DNA of 64,000 nucleotides from Prauserella rugosa. GTDB lineage: Bacteria > Actinomycetota > Actinomycetes > Mycobacteriales > Pseudonocardiaceae. A model generated the notes under the pieces. That model did not search any database, was not told the origin of the DNA, and saw nothing but the letters and a program-made list of their open reading frames with translations. Both the position numbers and the translations under genes were made by a program. Position 1 is the stretch's first letter; each line of letters opens with the position of its first letter. Of this stretch, positions 17,469 to 25,627 are shown one piece after another. The DNA is taken from positions 62,001-126,000 of the forward strand of contig NZ_JOIJ01000006.1 in assembly GCF_000719975.1 (NCBI RefSeq), written 5' to 3'.

Positions 17469-18722
17469 TCAGCAGACGCGCTCGGCCACGGCCTCCACCG
17501 GTTCGGCGGCTCCCACGGTGTCGGTGTGCTCGGCGCCGCCGGATGCCGCGGGCTCGGCTGCCTGCCCGGAATCCTCCGTCCGGTCGCGGTCGATCGCACC
17601 GGCGGCGAGCGCGATCCCCAGGCCGACCACGGCCAGCACGGCGCCGATGAGTGCGGGCGAGGCGTAGCCGAGTCCGGCACTGATGCCGACGCCACCGAGC
17701 CACGCTCCCCCGGCGTTGGCCAGGTTGAACGCCGAGTGGTTCGAGGCGGCCGCGAGTGTCGGCGCGTCCCCGGCCTTGCGCATGATCAGCACCTGCAGCG
17801 GCGCGGTGACGCCGAAACCGACGGCACCGAGCACGACGGCCATGATCACCGCCGACCACGGCGCCTCGATCGCGAACCGGAACATCACGAGCACGACGGC
17901 CAACGCCGCCAGGGAACCGTAGATCGTCGGGCGCAACGCACGGTCCGCGAGCGGCCCCACGATCAACGACCCCGCCGTCATGCCGACGCCGAACAGCGCG
18001 AGCACGACCGGGACCGCACCGTCGCCCATGCCCGCCAGTTCGGTCAGCATCGGCGAGATGTAGCTGTAGACGGCGAACACCCCGGCGAACCCGAACACCG
18101 CGGTGGTCAGGCCCAGCACGACCTGCTTGCGGCCGAGTGCGACGACCTCCCTGCGCAGGCCGATGCCCTCGGGTTTCGCCATCACCGGTACGAACGCCGC
18201 GACGCCCGCTGCGGCCGCCAGGCCCAGTACCGCGACGACCAGGAACGCAGCGCGCCAGCCGAAGACCTGCCCGAGGAACGTGCCCGCGGGCACACCGACG
18301 ATGTTGGCGACCGTCAGTCCCATCAGCACCCGCGCGACGGCCGTGGCCTGACGGGTGGGGTCGACGAGCTGTGCCGCGACGAGACTGGCCGCACCGAGGT
18401 AGGCACCGTGCGGCAGCCCGGCGACGACCCGCGAGGCGAACACCGCGCCGTAGCCGGGCACGAGCACGGTCGCGAGGTTGCCCAGTACGAACAGGCCGAG
18501 GAAGGCCAACAGCGCCTGCTTCCGTCCCAGCCTCGTGGCCAGCGCGGTCAGCAGCGGTGCGCCGACCACGACGCCGAGCGCGTAGGCGGAGATCAGGTTG
18601 CCCGCGGTGGACACGGACACGTCGAGGCCGCCCGCCACCTGTGGCAGCAGGCCCATGACCACGAACTCGGTGGTGCCGATGGCGAACGCTCCGAGCGCGA
18701 GAGCGCACAACGCCAAAGCCAT
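17469..18722 (-). CDS. MFS efflux transporter (AraJ/PbuE-like DHA1 group)
   Basis: 417 residues with 12 predicted membrane segments. The opening LCALALGAFAIGTTEFVVMGLLP is the hallmark of the AraJ/YdhP/PbuE drug:H+ antiporter-1 group, followed by the MFS motif TRLGRKQALL. The C-terminal tail (about 385-417) is acidic and disordered. The ATG at 18722 begins the first helix; longer in-frame starts upstream run through repetitive DNA and look spurious. The gene diverges from a LacI regulator at 19019, with a perfect 16-bp palindrome between them, so its expression is probably LacI-controlled. Its substrate is unknown. Confidence 0.85.
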   Translation of the reverse strand: MALALCALALGAFAIGTTEFVVMGLLPQVAGGLDVSVSTAGNLISAYALGVVVGAPLLTALATRLGRKQALLAFLGLFVLGNLATVLVPGYGAVFASRVVAGLPHGAYLGAASLVAAQLVDPTRQATAVARVLMGLTVANIVGVPAGTFLGQVFGWRAAFLVVAVLGLAAAAGVAAFVPVMAKPEGIGLRREVVALGRKQVVLGLTTAVFGFAGVFAVYSYISPMLTELAGMGDGAVPVVLALFGVGMTAGSLIVGPLADRALRPTIYGSLAALAVVLVMFRFAIEAPWSAVIMAVVLGAVGFGVTAPLQVLIMRKAGDAPTLAAASNHSAFNLANAGGAWLGGVGISAGLGYASPALIGAVLAVVGLGIALAAGAIDRDRTEDSGQAAEPAASGGAEHTDTVGAAEPVEAVAERVC

Positions 18723-18742
18723 AGGGCAGGACCTTTCCTGGA

Positions 18743-18804
18743 TACGACGACGTGGACTACGACGACGTGGGCACGACGGTGTAGGCACGGCGGTGTAGGC
18801 ACGG
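18743..18804. repeat. Imperfect short tandem repeats upstream of the MFS gene
   Basis: TACGACGACGTGG occurs at 18743-18755 and 18758-18770, and the 14-bp unit CGGTGTAGGCACGG occurs twice in tandem at 18777-18804. They lie in the leader of the minus-strand MFS gene. I see no gene in 18723-19018. Confidence 0.6.
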
Positions 18805-18868
18805 CGGGGTGGATACGGCGAGTGGAGGGATGCGGCGACGGCAACGGAGCTCTCGGCGTCGTGAGCTG

Positions 18869-18884
18869 TTTGGCACGTGCCAAA
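18869..18884. promoter_or_regulatory. Perfect 16-bp palindromic operator
   Basis: TTTGGCACGTGCCAAA is a perfect inverted repeat between the divergent MFS (18722) and LacI (19019) genes. Its length, its even symmetry and the central CG fit LacI-family operators. It is AT-flanked and the only such site in the gap. Confidence 0.65.
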
Positions 18885-19018
18885 TCCAGGATCGCAGGAC
18901 CGGTCGGGATCGTTCAAGTCGAGACCGTGTGATCTGCCTCGCCGGGGTGCCGCGCGGTTCCGGCGGGCGGGCGCGTCGGTAGCATCCCCGGCACACGCGC
19001 TCGGAGCAGGAGAGACGA

Positions 19019-20041
19019 ATGCCGCGGTCGGAGGGCAGCGACGCCACCAGGCGACCCACGATGTCGGACGTCGCCGCGCGGGCGGGCGTGTCCCGGCAGA
19101 CCGTGTCGCTGGTGCTCGGTGACAAGCCCGGCCCCAACGCGCACACGCGCGAACACGTCCTGCGCGTGGCCGAGGACCTCGGATTCCACGCCGACACGGC
19201 TGCACAGCTGCTGCGCCGCGCCCGGAGCCGCCAGCTCGGCGTGCTGTTCACCATGGAGCACTCGTTGGACCCGTTGGTGATCGAGGGGCTCTACGCCACG
19301 GCGGCCAGGCTCGACTACAGCATCGTGCTGGGCGCCATCCTGCCGACGCGGGGTGTGCGGAAGGCGGTCGACGAACTGCTCGGGCTGCGGTGCGAGGCCG
19401 TGATCCTCATCGGTCTGTCGATCGAGTCGCCCGCCCACCTGACGAAGGTGGCTGAACAGGTTCCGGTGGTGGAGATCGGCCAGCACACGGGTGCGCCGGG
19501 GATCGACAGCGTGCGGGTGGCCGACGTCGACGGCGCGAAGCTGGCGGTCGATCACCTGGTGGAGCTCGGACACCGCCGCATCGTGCACGTCGACGGTGCG
19601 GCACTGCCGGGGTCCGCCGACCGGCGTGCCGGCTACCGCGACCGGATGCGCGAACACGGCCTGGCCGAGCACACCGAGGTGCTGCCCGGCGACTACACCG
19701 AGGAGTCCGGAGCACGCGCCGCACGGGAGCTGCTCGGGCGATCCGAGATGCCGACCGCGGTGTTCGCCGCGAACGACAGCTGCGCCGAGGGGCTGATGCA
19801 CACGCTGGGCCGCGCCGGCGTGCGCTGCCCGGAGGACGTGTCGATCGTGGGCTACGACGACAGCCGCACCGCCTGCCTGTCCTATGTGGATCTCACGACG
19901 ATCAGGCAGGACGCGACGGAGATGGCGGAGTTCGCGGTGCAGGCGTGCGCGGAACGGCTCGACGACCAGCGCACCGCCACCAAGGACGTGGTGCTGAAAC
20001 CGATCCTCACCCCGCGGGGCAGCACCGCCGCCCCGGCGTGA
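19019..20041 (+). CDS. LacI-family transcriptional regulator
   Basis: 340 residues. The headpiece MSDVAARAGVSRQTVSLVLGD begins at about residue 15. The effector domain includes QLGVLFTMEHSLDPLVIEGL, GHRRIVHVDG, PTAVFAANDSCAEGLM and VSIVGYDDSRTACLS. GCAGGAGAGACGA precedes the ATG. It diverges from the MFS exporter gene and is followed by the unrelated minus-strand TRAP operon. The palindrome at 18869-18884 is its probable operator. The effector is unknown. Confidence 0.9.
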   Translation: MPRSEGSDATRRPTMSDVAARAGVSRQTVSLVLGDKPGPNAHTREHVLRVAEDLGFHADTAAQLLRRARSRQLGVLFTMEHSLDPLVIEGLYATAARLDYSIVLGAILPTRGVRKAVDELLGLRCEAVILIGLSIESPAHLTKVAEQVPVVEIGQHTGAPGIDSVRVADVDGAKLAVDHLVELGHRRIVHVDGAALPGSADRRAGYRDRMREHGLAEHTEVLPGDYTEESGARAARELLGRSEMPTAVFAANDSCAEGLMHTLGRAGVRCPEDVSIVGYDDSRTACLSYVDLTTIRQDATEMAEFAVQACAERLDDQRTATKDVVLKPILTPRGSTAAPA

Positions 20042-20047
20042 GGTGGA

Positions 20048-20302
20048 TCAGTCACCACCCGCGGCCTCGGCAGGCATGACGTACGCACTGACGAACGCCA
20101 CCACCCCGAAGACGACGGCAGCGGTGATGCACGGGGTCAGCAGCACGTCCGACCCCCAGCTCACGAGGCCGGGCTGCATGAGGACGACCCCGACGAGCTG
20201 GGTGCCGACCAACACGCACGCCATCGCCAGGAACAGCAGGAGCGTGCCGGTGAACACGCGACGACAGAGGGTGCGCGCACGGAGCTTCACGGTGCTGGTC
20301 AC
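20048..20302 (-). CDS. Small two-helix membrane protein, possible miniature TRAP small subunit
   Basis: 84 residues with two hydrophobic segments (about 17-45 and 55-78). The first is followed by VLMQPGLVSWGSDVLL, reminiscent of the first helix pair of TRAP small permeases (DctQ), which have four helices and about 160 residues. The GTG at 20302 has AAAGGA six nt upstream, and the gene starts 19 nt after the TRAP-like large permease stop, so the two are coupled. Its function is unproven; it could be a reduced DctQ or an unrelated accessory peptide. Confidence 0.6.
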   Translation of the reverse strand: MTSTVKLRARTLCRRVFTGTLLLFLAMACVLVGTQLVGVVLMQPGLVSWGSDVLLTPCITAAVVFGVVAFVSAYVMPAEAAGGD

Positions 20303-20321
20303 GGAGTTCCTTTCAGGACGG

Positions 20322-21665
20322 TCAGCCGAGGACGGGGAGGAAGCCCCACGCGATCAGACAGCCGATCACCAGGACGGGGATCATGAAGTAACCGATCAGC
20401 GGCAGGAACATCTTCTCCGGTTTCGCGCCGGTCAACCCTGCTGCGACGAAGATCGACCCGGACACGGGCGGGGAAGCCCCTTCGGTCGAGGCGAACACGA
20501 GAATCGCCGTCACGGCCAGTACGGGGTCCACCCCCACGGAGATCAGCGCGAGCAGCGACACCTGTCCGACGGCGGTCAGGGTGGCGGTGGACGACAGCGG
20601 CCCGGCGACCACCGCGACGAGGATCGCGACCACGAGAGCCATGACGTACTTGTTCAGCTGGAGACCGTTGAGGATGGCGTCGATGTCATCGGCCAGCCCG
20701 AGTTCGCCGAGCACCTCGCTCGACGAGACGGCGAAGAACAGCAGGGCGCCGATGCTCGAGAAGCGCGGCATGGCCTCGGCGAACCAGTCGCCCCAGGCGC
20801 CGACACTTCTCGGCAACGTGCGACGGCCCACCACCAGGGCGAGCGCCGTCACGAGGATGGGGATCCACGTGAGGATCGAGATGTCCTCGAGCGATGCACC
20901 GAGCAGTTCGGGGCGCATGAGCAGGTCGCCGAGGGGACCGACGGTGAGCACGATCGGCACGAGCGCCCCGAGCACGACCAGCAATGCGGTGCCACCCTCG
21001 TGCAGGGCCTGGCGCAACGGACGCAACCGTTCGTCCGGCGTCCTGCTGATCCCGTCCTTGCGGACGAAGTAGGCGATGAGCAGCACGCGCCAGATCACCT
21101 GGTAAATGCCTGCGGTCAGCAGTGCCAGGTAGATCTCGCCCGTGGTCACCAGTGACCCCGCGAATCCGATCATGATGACCATGGAGGTACTGGGCGGCAT
21201 GGCGGCGCCGAGCCCTCCGTTGCCCGCCATCACCGTTGCGCTGCGGGTCGGCGACCAGCCGGACCGCACCATCCACGGACCGGTGAACGCGCCGGTGGCT
21301 GCCGTGTTGCCGGAGTTGGATCCCGACAGCGCTCCCATCGCGGCCGATCCTGCCGTGTCGACGAGCGCGGGGCCGCCACGCACGCGGCCGACCACGGAGT
21401 TGAGGATCTCCAGCAGACGCTGGATGACTCCGGTCCGGTCGACGACGTACGCCATGAAGACGAAGGCGATGGCCGCGTACAGCACTTCTTCGTCCAGCGC
21501 CCCCAACATGCCCGCGACGGCGGCGCTCGGCGCATCCGAGCCCGCGAAACATGCGGTCACGACGAAGCCGACGAGCATGGCTTCGCCCATGTTGCGTTTG
21601 AGGATCACATTCCAGCCGATGATGACGGCGATGAACGCGCCGAGTGCGATGAGCCCTGTGGGCAT
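20322..21665 (-). CDS. TRAP-type large permease (DctM-like)
   Basis: 447 residues with about 11-12 hydrophobic segments. The repeat motif GSNSGNTAATGAFTGPWMV and the following GNGGLGAAMPPSTSMVIMIG match the re-entrant substrate/Na+ regions of DctM permeases. A second half-repeat contains GPLSSTATLTAVGQ and ASTEGASPPVSGSIFVAAG. TRAP systems import organic acids with a binding protein, but no dctP gene is nearby. It lies downstream of the dehydrogenase/RraA fusion gene (57-nt gap), suggesting uptake of that enzyme's substrate. Confidence 0.8.
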   Translation of the reverse strand: MPTGLIALGAFIAVIIGWNVILKRNMGEAMLVGFVVTACFAGSDAPSAAVAGMLGALDEEVLYAAIAFVFMAYVVDRTGVIQRLLEILNSVVGRVRGGPALVDTAGSAAMGALSGSNSGNTAATGAFTGPWMVRSGWSPTRSATVMAGNGGLGAAMPPSTSMVIMIGFAGSLVTTGEIYLALLTAGIYQVIWRVLLIAYFVRKDGISRTPDERLRPLRQALHEGGTALLVVLGALVPIVLTVGPLGDLLMRPELLGASLEDISILTWIPILVTALALVVGRRTLPRSVGAWGDWFAEAMPRFSSIGALLFFAVSSSEVLGELGLADDIDAILNGLQLNKYVMALVVAILVAVVAGPLSSTATLTAVGQVSLLALISVGVDPVLAVTAILVFASTEGASPPVSGSIFVAAGLTGAKPEKMFLPLIGYFMIPVLVIGCLIAWGFLPVLG

Positions 21666-21722
21666 GGGGACGTCCCCTCTTCGACGGTGGAGCGGGGTGT
21701 GGGAGAAGGTCGGCGCCGCCGG

Positions 21723-23078
21723 TCAGCGGCCGCGTTCGGCGAGGATCGCGGTGTGCCGGGACGCCTCGTCGTCGAGGACGGCACGCGCGCCTGCGAGCAC
21801 GCGTTCGGCCTCGGCCACCGGAACGACGATCACGCCGTCCCCATCGGCCACGACGATGTCGCCGCGATGCACCACGACTCCCCCGATCGCCGCACGGCCC
21901 TCGAGGCGGAACGGGCCGGACTTGTAGGGGCCAGCGGGCGAGCGGCCCACTGCCCACACGGGGAAATCCGCCTCCTGCAGTGCTTCCACGTCGCGCACGG
22001 CTCCGTCGATCACCATGCCGCGGACTCCGCGGTTGATCGCGCGGTGTGCGATGAGTTCACCCATGAGGGCCCGGGAGGCGTCGCCTCCCCCGTTGACGAC
22101 CAGGATGTCCCCGGGACGGCTCACCGTGAGGGCCTCATGAATGCCCTTGTTGTCACCGGGCCTGCAGGTGACGGGCAGTGCGCGGCCCGCGATGTGACTG
22201 CCGGGGCACATCGCACGAATCCGAGGGTCGACGACACCCAGCCGGTCGCGCGCGTCACCGATCGCGGCCGTCGGGACTGTGGAGTACGCATCCAGGAGTG
22301 CCCCCAGATCGCGCGCGGGCTGGCCGGTCAAGGCGCGATGCCGATCGGCGGTAGCGGTGGCGAGCGTCGGGACCACGCCGAGAGAGGCGACGAGGTCGGC
22401 GGCTGCCTCGGACTCGTGCGCCCGCCGACGGGCGTGTTTGCGGGTGCCGCGGTCGAGCCGGTCGAGTGCCGTCTCTCCCCCGGCCAGCTCCGCGGCGATC
22501 TGGCGCCGGACCCACGCGCTCTCGCCCGCGGCCTCTCCTGCGTCGACGGCCTCGGTGATGATCGCCCCGAGTCCCTTCATGAAGACGGTGCGGAGGATCT
22601 TCCGACGCGAGGCGTCCCCGGGCCGTCCGCCGATGGCATCCACGTCGGCCCCGAGCGCCCGGAATACCTCCGCGGCTTCCTCGGCCGCAGCGCCGGAGAT
22701 CACGAGCGCCGTCCTGGCGCCGAACGTCGGTACCGATCCGATGACGGCCACGTCCACGCAGCGATCCTGCGCCTCGCCCAGAGCCGCCGCCACCTCCGAT
22801 TTCCGCTGTGGGGACGCCGCGTTGAGGTCGGCGTAGATCGCCGACGCCCCCAAATACGCCTGCGCCTCGCGCGCCACGCCGACCGCGTGTTCGGCTGTCA
22901 CGAGACTGAGCACCACATCGGCGCCGCGGACAGCGTCGTCCACACCAGCCGCGCGCACCACGCCGTCCGGTGTGGACGACACCACGGGGTCGAAGCCGGC
23001 GACGGTGGCGCCACTGCGGGCGAAGCCTTCCGCATAGATGGTTCCGGCCTCACCCAGACCGAGCACCGCGATCCTCAT
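21723..23078 (-). CDS. Fusion of a beta-hydroxyacid-dehydrogenase-like (DUF1932) domain and an RraA-like aldolase domain
   Basis: 451 residues in two parts. Residues 1-250: an NAD-binding fold with GLGEAGTIYAEGF, then VDVAVIGSVPTFG and a helical DUF1932-type region with KILRTVFMKGLGAIITEAVDAGE. Residues about 265-451: an RraA / 4-hydroxy-4-methyl-2-oxoglutarate aldolase domain with PGDILVVNGGG, GELIAHRAINRGVRGMVIDG and GDIVVADGDGVIVVP, including the Arg/Asp pair used for metal and substrate. These are normally separate proteins. Together they could reduce or oxidise a hydroxy acid and cleave it to pyruvate. It diverges from an IclR gene and is followed by the TRAP-like permease. Confidence 0.8.
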   Translation of the reverse strand: MRIAVLGLGEAGTIYAEGFARSGATVAGFDPVVSSTPDGVVRAAGVDDAVRGADVVLSLVTAEHAVGVAREAQAYLGASAIYADLNAASPQRKSEVAAALGEAQDRCVDVAVIGSVPTFGARTALVISGAAAEEAAEVFRALGADVDAIGGRPGDASRRKILRTVFMKGLGAIITEAVDAGEAAGESAWVRRQIAAELAGGETALDRLDRGTRKHARRRAHESEAAADLVASLGVVPTLATATADRHRALTGQPARDLGALLDAYSTVPTAAIGDARDRLGVVDPRIRAMCPGSHIAGRALPVTCRPGDNKGIHEALTVSRPGDILVVNGGGDASRALMGELIAHRAINRGVRGMVIDGAVRDVEALQEADFPVWAVGRSPAGPYKSGPFRLEGRAAIGGVVVHRGDIVVADGDGVIVVPVAEAERVLAGARAVLDDEASRHTAILAERGR

Positions 23079-23086
23079 CGATCATC

Positions 23087-23186
23087 CTTCTCATAGTGTG
23101 ATAACTACAATCACTAAACGAGAGTCTCGATCGCACCCAGTTGGAGAGTCAAGAAATGTGAGCAAACTTCTCATGCAGTGATAGTT
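23087..23186. promoter_or_regulatory. Repeated regulatory sites between the fusion gene and the IclR gene
   Basis: Two direct repeats, CTTCTCATAGTGTGATAACT (23087-23106) and CTTCTCATGCAGTGATAGTT (23167-23186), agree at 15 of 20 positions and are spaced exactly 80 bp, one near each divergent start. The first also forms a TAGTG...CACTA inverted repeat (23094-23116). They are probable binding sites of the IclR protein at 23212. Confidence 0.55.
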
Positions 23187-23211
23187 TCGGGTCGAGACAG
23201 GAGGCGAGCAC

Positions 23212-23988
23212 GTGGCAAGTACCGGCACCGGCAGCACGATGCGCTCGGTCCATCGAGCGTTCGAGGTCCTCAAGGTCCTGGAACTGGCGCAGCGACCGTT
23301 GCGGCTGACAGAACTCGCCCACCGGTCGGGACTGCATGTCGCCACCACGCAGCGCCTCGTCGGCGTGCTCACCGACCACGGTTACGCGAGCAGACACGCG
23401 GACGGATACACGGCCGGCCCGGCCGCGTTGTCGACGGCCCACGCCTTCGCGACCACCAGTCCGCTACGACTGGTGGCCAGGCCCGTGCTGGAGCAGCTCG
23501 CCGACTCCAGTGGCTTCACCGTGTCCCTGTACGTCCGCGTGCAGGACCATCGCGTGCTCATCGACCGCGTCGAACGGGGGCAACGACCGCAGTACTCCTT
23601 GCCGATCGGCGAACGACTGCCGCTCTATCCGGGTGCGGCCGGCAAGGTCTTCCTGGCCCACGACCGTCGAACCGACCTCGACACCCTCGTCGCACGGCTG
23701 GGCACGATCACTCTCGCCGACGGCACGGTGCTGGACTCCGAGTACATCCGCGACGATCTGGCCGCGGCACGAAAGAACGGGTACGCCGTGTCGATCGACG
23801 AACGTCAACGCGGGATCACGGCGGTCGCGGTCCCGATCGTCGACAGCGGCAACGGCATCGTCGGCTCCATCGGTATCAGCGGGAACACCGGCGAATTCCC
23901 CGACGTCGCGAACACGGCCCTGCCCGACGAAGCGCGGCGGGCGGCGCACACGATCGGAGCCCGCACCCCGTCGACCGCACCGAAGTGA
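23212..23988 (+). CDS. IclR-family transcriptional regulator
   Basis: 258 residues: an N-terminal winged helix (MRSVHRAFEVLKVLELAQRP, LTELAHRSGLHVATTQRLVGVL) and a GAF-like IclR effector domain with GERLPLYPGAAGKVFLA, GYAVSIDERQRGITAVAVPI and GSIGISG. The GTG at 23212 has AGGAGG seven nt upstream. It is divergent from the dehydrogenase/RraA fusion and TRAP-like genes and is their likely regulator. The ligand is presumably an organic acid (inference). Confidence 0.9.
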   Translation: MASTGTGSTMRSVHRAFEVLKVLELAQRPLRLTELAHRSGLHVATTQRLVGVLTDHGYASRHADGYTAGPAALSTAHAFATTSPLRLVARPVLEQLADSSGFTVSLYVRVQDHRVLIDRVERGQRPQYSLPIGERLPLYPGAAGKVFLAHDRRTDLDTLVARLGTITLADGTVLDSEYIRDDLAAARKNGYAVSIDERQRGITAVAVPIVDSGNGIVGSIGISGNTGEFPDVANTALPDEARRAAHTIGARTPSTAPK

Positions 23989-24014
23989 CCGACGGCCGGA
24001 CCACCGCGGTAGAC

Positions 24015-24060
24015 ACGTCCGCGGGCCGGTGAACGGAGTCGCTCACCGGCCCGCGGACGT
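24015..24060. terminator. Strong bidirectional terminator
   Basis: A perfect 18-bp stem, ACGTCCGCGGGCCGGTGA (24015-24032) with TCACCGGCCCGCGGACGT (24043-24060), has a 10-nt loop. It lies between the IclR stop (23988) and the end of the convergent His-rich gene (24084), so it can serve both. Confidence 0.85.
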
Positions 24061-24083
24061 AAGACCTGTCGTCGTGTGCGGCG

Positions 24084-24380
24084 TCAGTGCTCGTCGTAGT
24101 GGTCGCCGTGGGCGGCGTGCCGATGCCCGTCGTGGACGTAGTCCACATGGTCGCCGTGCGGCACCGCGACGTGCCCACATCCCTCGCCGTGGACGTGGTC
24201 GTGGGCGTCGTGGCTGTCGTGCCCCGAGGGCTCGCACTCGTCGAAGTGCCCGTCGTGGGCGCGGTGCAGATGTCCGTCGTGGGCGTAGTCCACGTGGTCG
24301 CCGTGGGGGACGGCGACGTGGCCGCATCCCTCGCCGTGTACGTGGCCGTGTCCCGTGTGCTCGGCGTGTGCCGTCGTCAT
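24084..24380 (-). CDS. Histidine-rich metal-binding repeat protein
   Basis: 98 residues built from two near-identical units, each reading HVHGEGCGHVAVPHGDHVDY then xHDGHxH. His makes up over a quarter of the protein, with Cys in each GCGH. There is no signal peptide or membrane segment. Small proteins of this design occur across actinobacteria and are presumed to buffer zinc, nickel or copper; the metal is not established here. The ATG at 24380 (MTTAHAEHTGHG) with GGTGAGG just upstream is preferred to the GTG at 24389. No metal transporter or Zur/Fur box was recognised nearby. Confidence 0.8.
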   Translation of the reverse strand: MTTAHAEHTGHGHVHGEGCGHVAVPHGDHVDYAHDGHLHRAHDGHFDECEPSGHDSHDAHDHVHGEGCGHVAVPHGDHVDYVHDGHRHAAHGDHYDEH

Positions 24381-24559
24381 AATCCTCACCCGTCGTCGAT
24401 ACCGGACGTCTCACGGCAAGCATTAGCGTTCGTGCATATTTCCGCCAGTCGACGTCGCCTGCCCCGCCCGGCCGGGTGACCCGGCACTCGCACGGCGGGG
24501 TCGGGCAGGTCGTGTCCGAACCCTCCCCACCTGCCGGATCGGTCCGTAATGTCGTCGCT

Positions 24560-25627
24560 ATGACCGTTCTGCACGCTCCGGGCGCTCGCGGCGCTGCCAG
24601 GCTCACGGCGGCGGTTCTCGGCACGCTTCTCGCCGGGGTCACCGCCTGCTCCCCTGCCACGTCCGGCTCGGACACCGGCTCGGCCGAGACGGTCGCCACC
24701 GGCCTCGACGTGCCGTGGTCAATCGCGTTCCTCGACGGCACACCGCTGATCAGCGCCAGGGACAGCGGACAGATTCTCGAGCTGACCGGCGGCGAGCCGC
24801 GGGTGATCGGCACGGTGGACGGCGTCGAACCCGGCGGCGAGTCGGGGTTGCTCGGGCTGGCGACCCACCGCGACGGGCTCTACGTCTACTCGACAGGAGC
24901 CGACGGCAACCGGATCCAGCGGTTCGCCGTGGACGGTCGCCCCGGCTCGTTGTCGCTCGGCACGGCCGACACGATCATCGACCGGCTGCCCTCCGCCGCC
25001 TACCACTCGGGTGGCCGGATCGCGTTCGGACCGGACGGCATGCTCTACGCCACCGTCGGCGACGCAGGAGTAAGCGAGGACGCACAGAACCTCGACACCC
25101 CCGCCGGCTCGATCCTCCGCCTCACGCCGGACGGCGACGTGCCCGCCGACAATCCCTTCGACGGCTCCCCGATCTACAGCTACGGGCATCGCAATCCGCA
25201 GGGCATCGCCTGGGCGGCCGACGGCACGATGTTCGCCTCCGAATTCGGCCAGGACACCTGGGACGAGCTCAACGTCATCGAACCCGGCGGCAACTACGGA
25301 TGGCCGGAGGTCGAAGGCATCGCGGGCGACGACCGGTTCGTCGACCCCGTCCAGCAGTGGCGGCCCGACGAGGCGAGTCCCAGTGGGATCGAGATCGCCG
25401 ACGGCACGATCCACATCGCGAACCTGCGCGGAGAAGTGCTGCGCACGGTGCCCGTCGCGGACCCGACCGACCCGTCCTCGTCCGAGGAACTGCTCGAGGG
25501 CGAGTACGGCAGGCTGCGCGACGTCGCCCGCACCCCGGACGGCGAGCTGTGGGTGCTCACGAGCAACACCGACGGCCGTGGCTCACCCGCCGACGGCGAC
25601 GACCGGCTACTGAGACTCCCCGGTTGA
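24560..25627 (+). CDS. PQQ-dependent soluble-aldose-dehydrogenase-like lipoprotein (GSDH family)
   Basis: 355 residues. The N-terminus has a lipoprotein signal ending TLLAGVTAC (acyl-Cys about 33). The rest is a six-bladed beta-propeller of the glucose/sorbosone dehydrogenase family with GLDVPWSIAFLD, GGESGLLGLATH, YHSGGRIAFGPDGMLYATVGD (catalytic His), YGHRNPQGIAW and the WDELNVIEPGGNYGWPEVEG segment. It would oxidise aldoses at the outer membrane face if PQQ is available. An upstream TAATGT at 24547-24552 suggests a leaderless mRNA starting at the ATG of 24560. Its 3' end overlaps the convergent AbrB gene by 21 nt. Confidence 0.85.
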   Translation: MTVLHAPGARGAARLTAAVLGTLLAGVTACSPATSGSDTGSAETVATGLDVPWSIAFLDGTPLISARDSGQILELTGGEPRVIGTVDGVEPGGESGLLGLATHRDGLYVYSTGADGNRIQRFAVDGRPGSLSLGTADTIIDRLPSAAYHSGGRIAFGPDGMLYATVGDAGVSEDAQNLDTPAGSILRLTPDGDVPADNPFDGSPIYSYGHRNPQGIAWAADGTMFASEFGQDTWDELNVIEPGGNYGWPEVEGIAGDDRFVDPVQQWRPDEASPSGIEIADGTIHIANLRGEVLRTVPVADPTDPSSSEELLEGEYGRLRDVARTPDGELWVLTSNTDGRGSPADGDDRLLRLPG

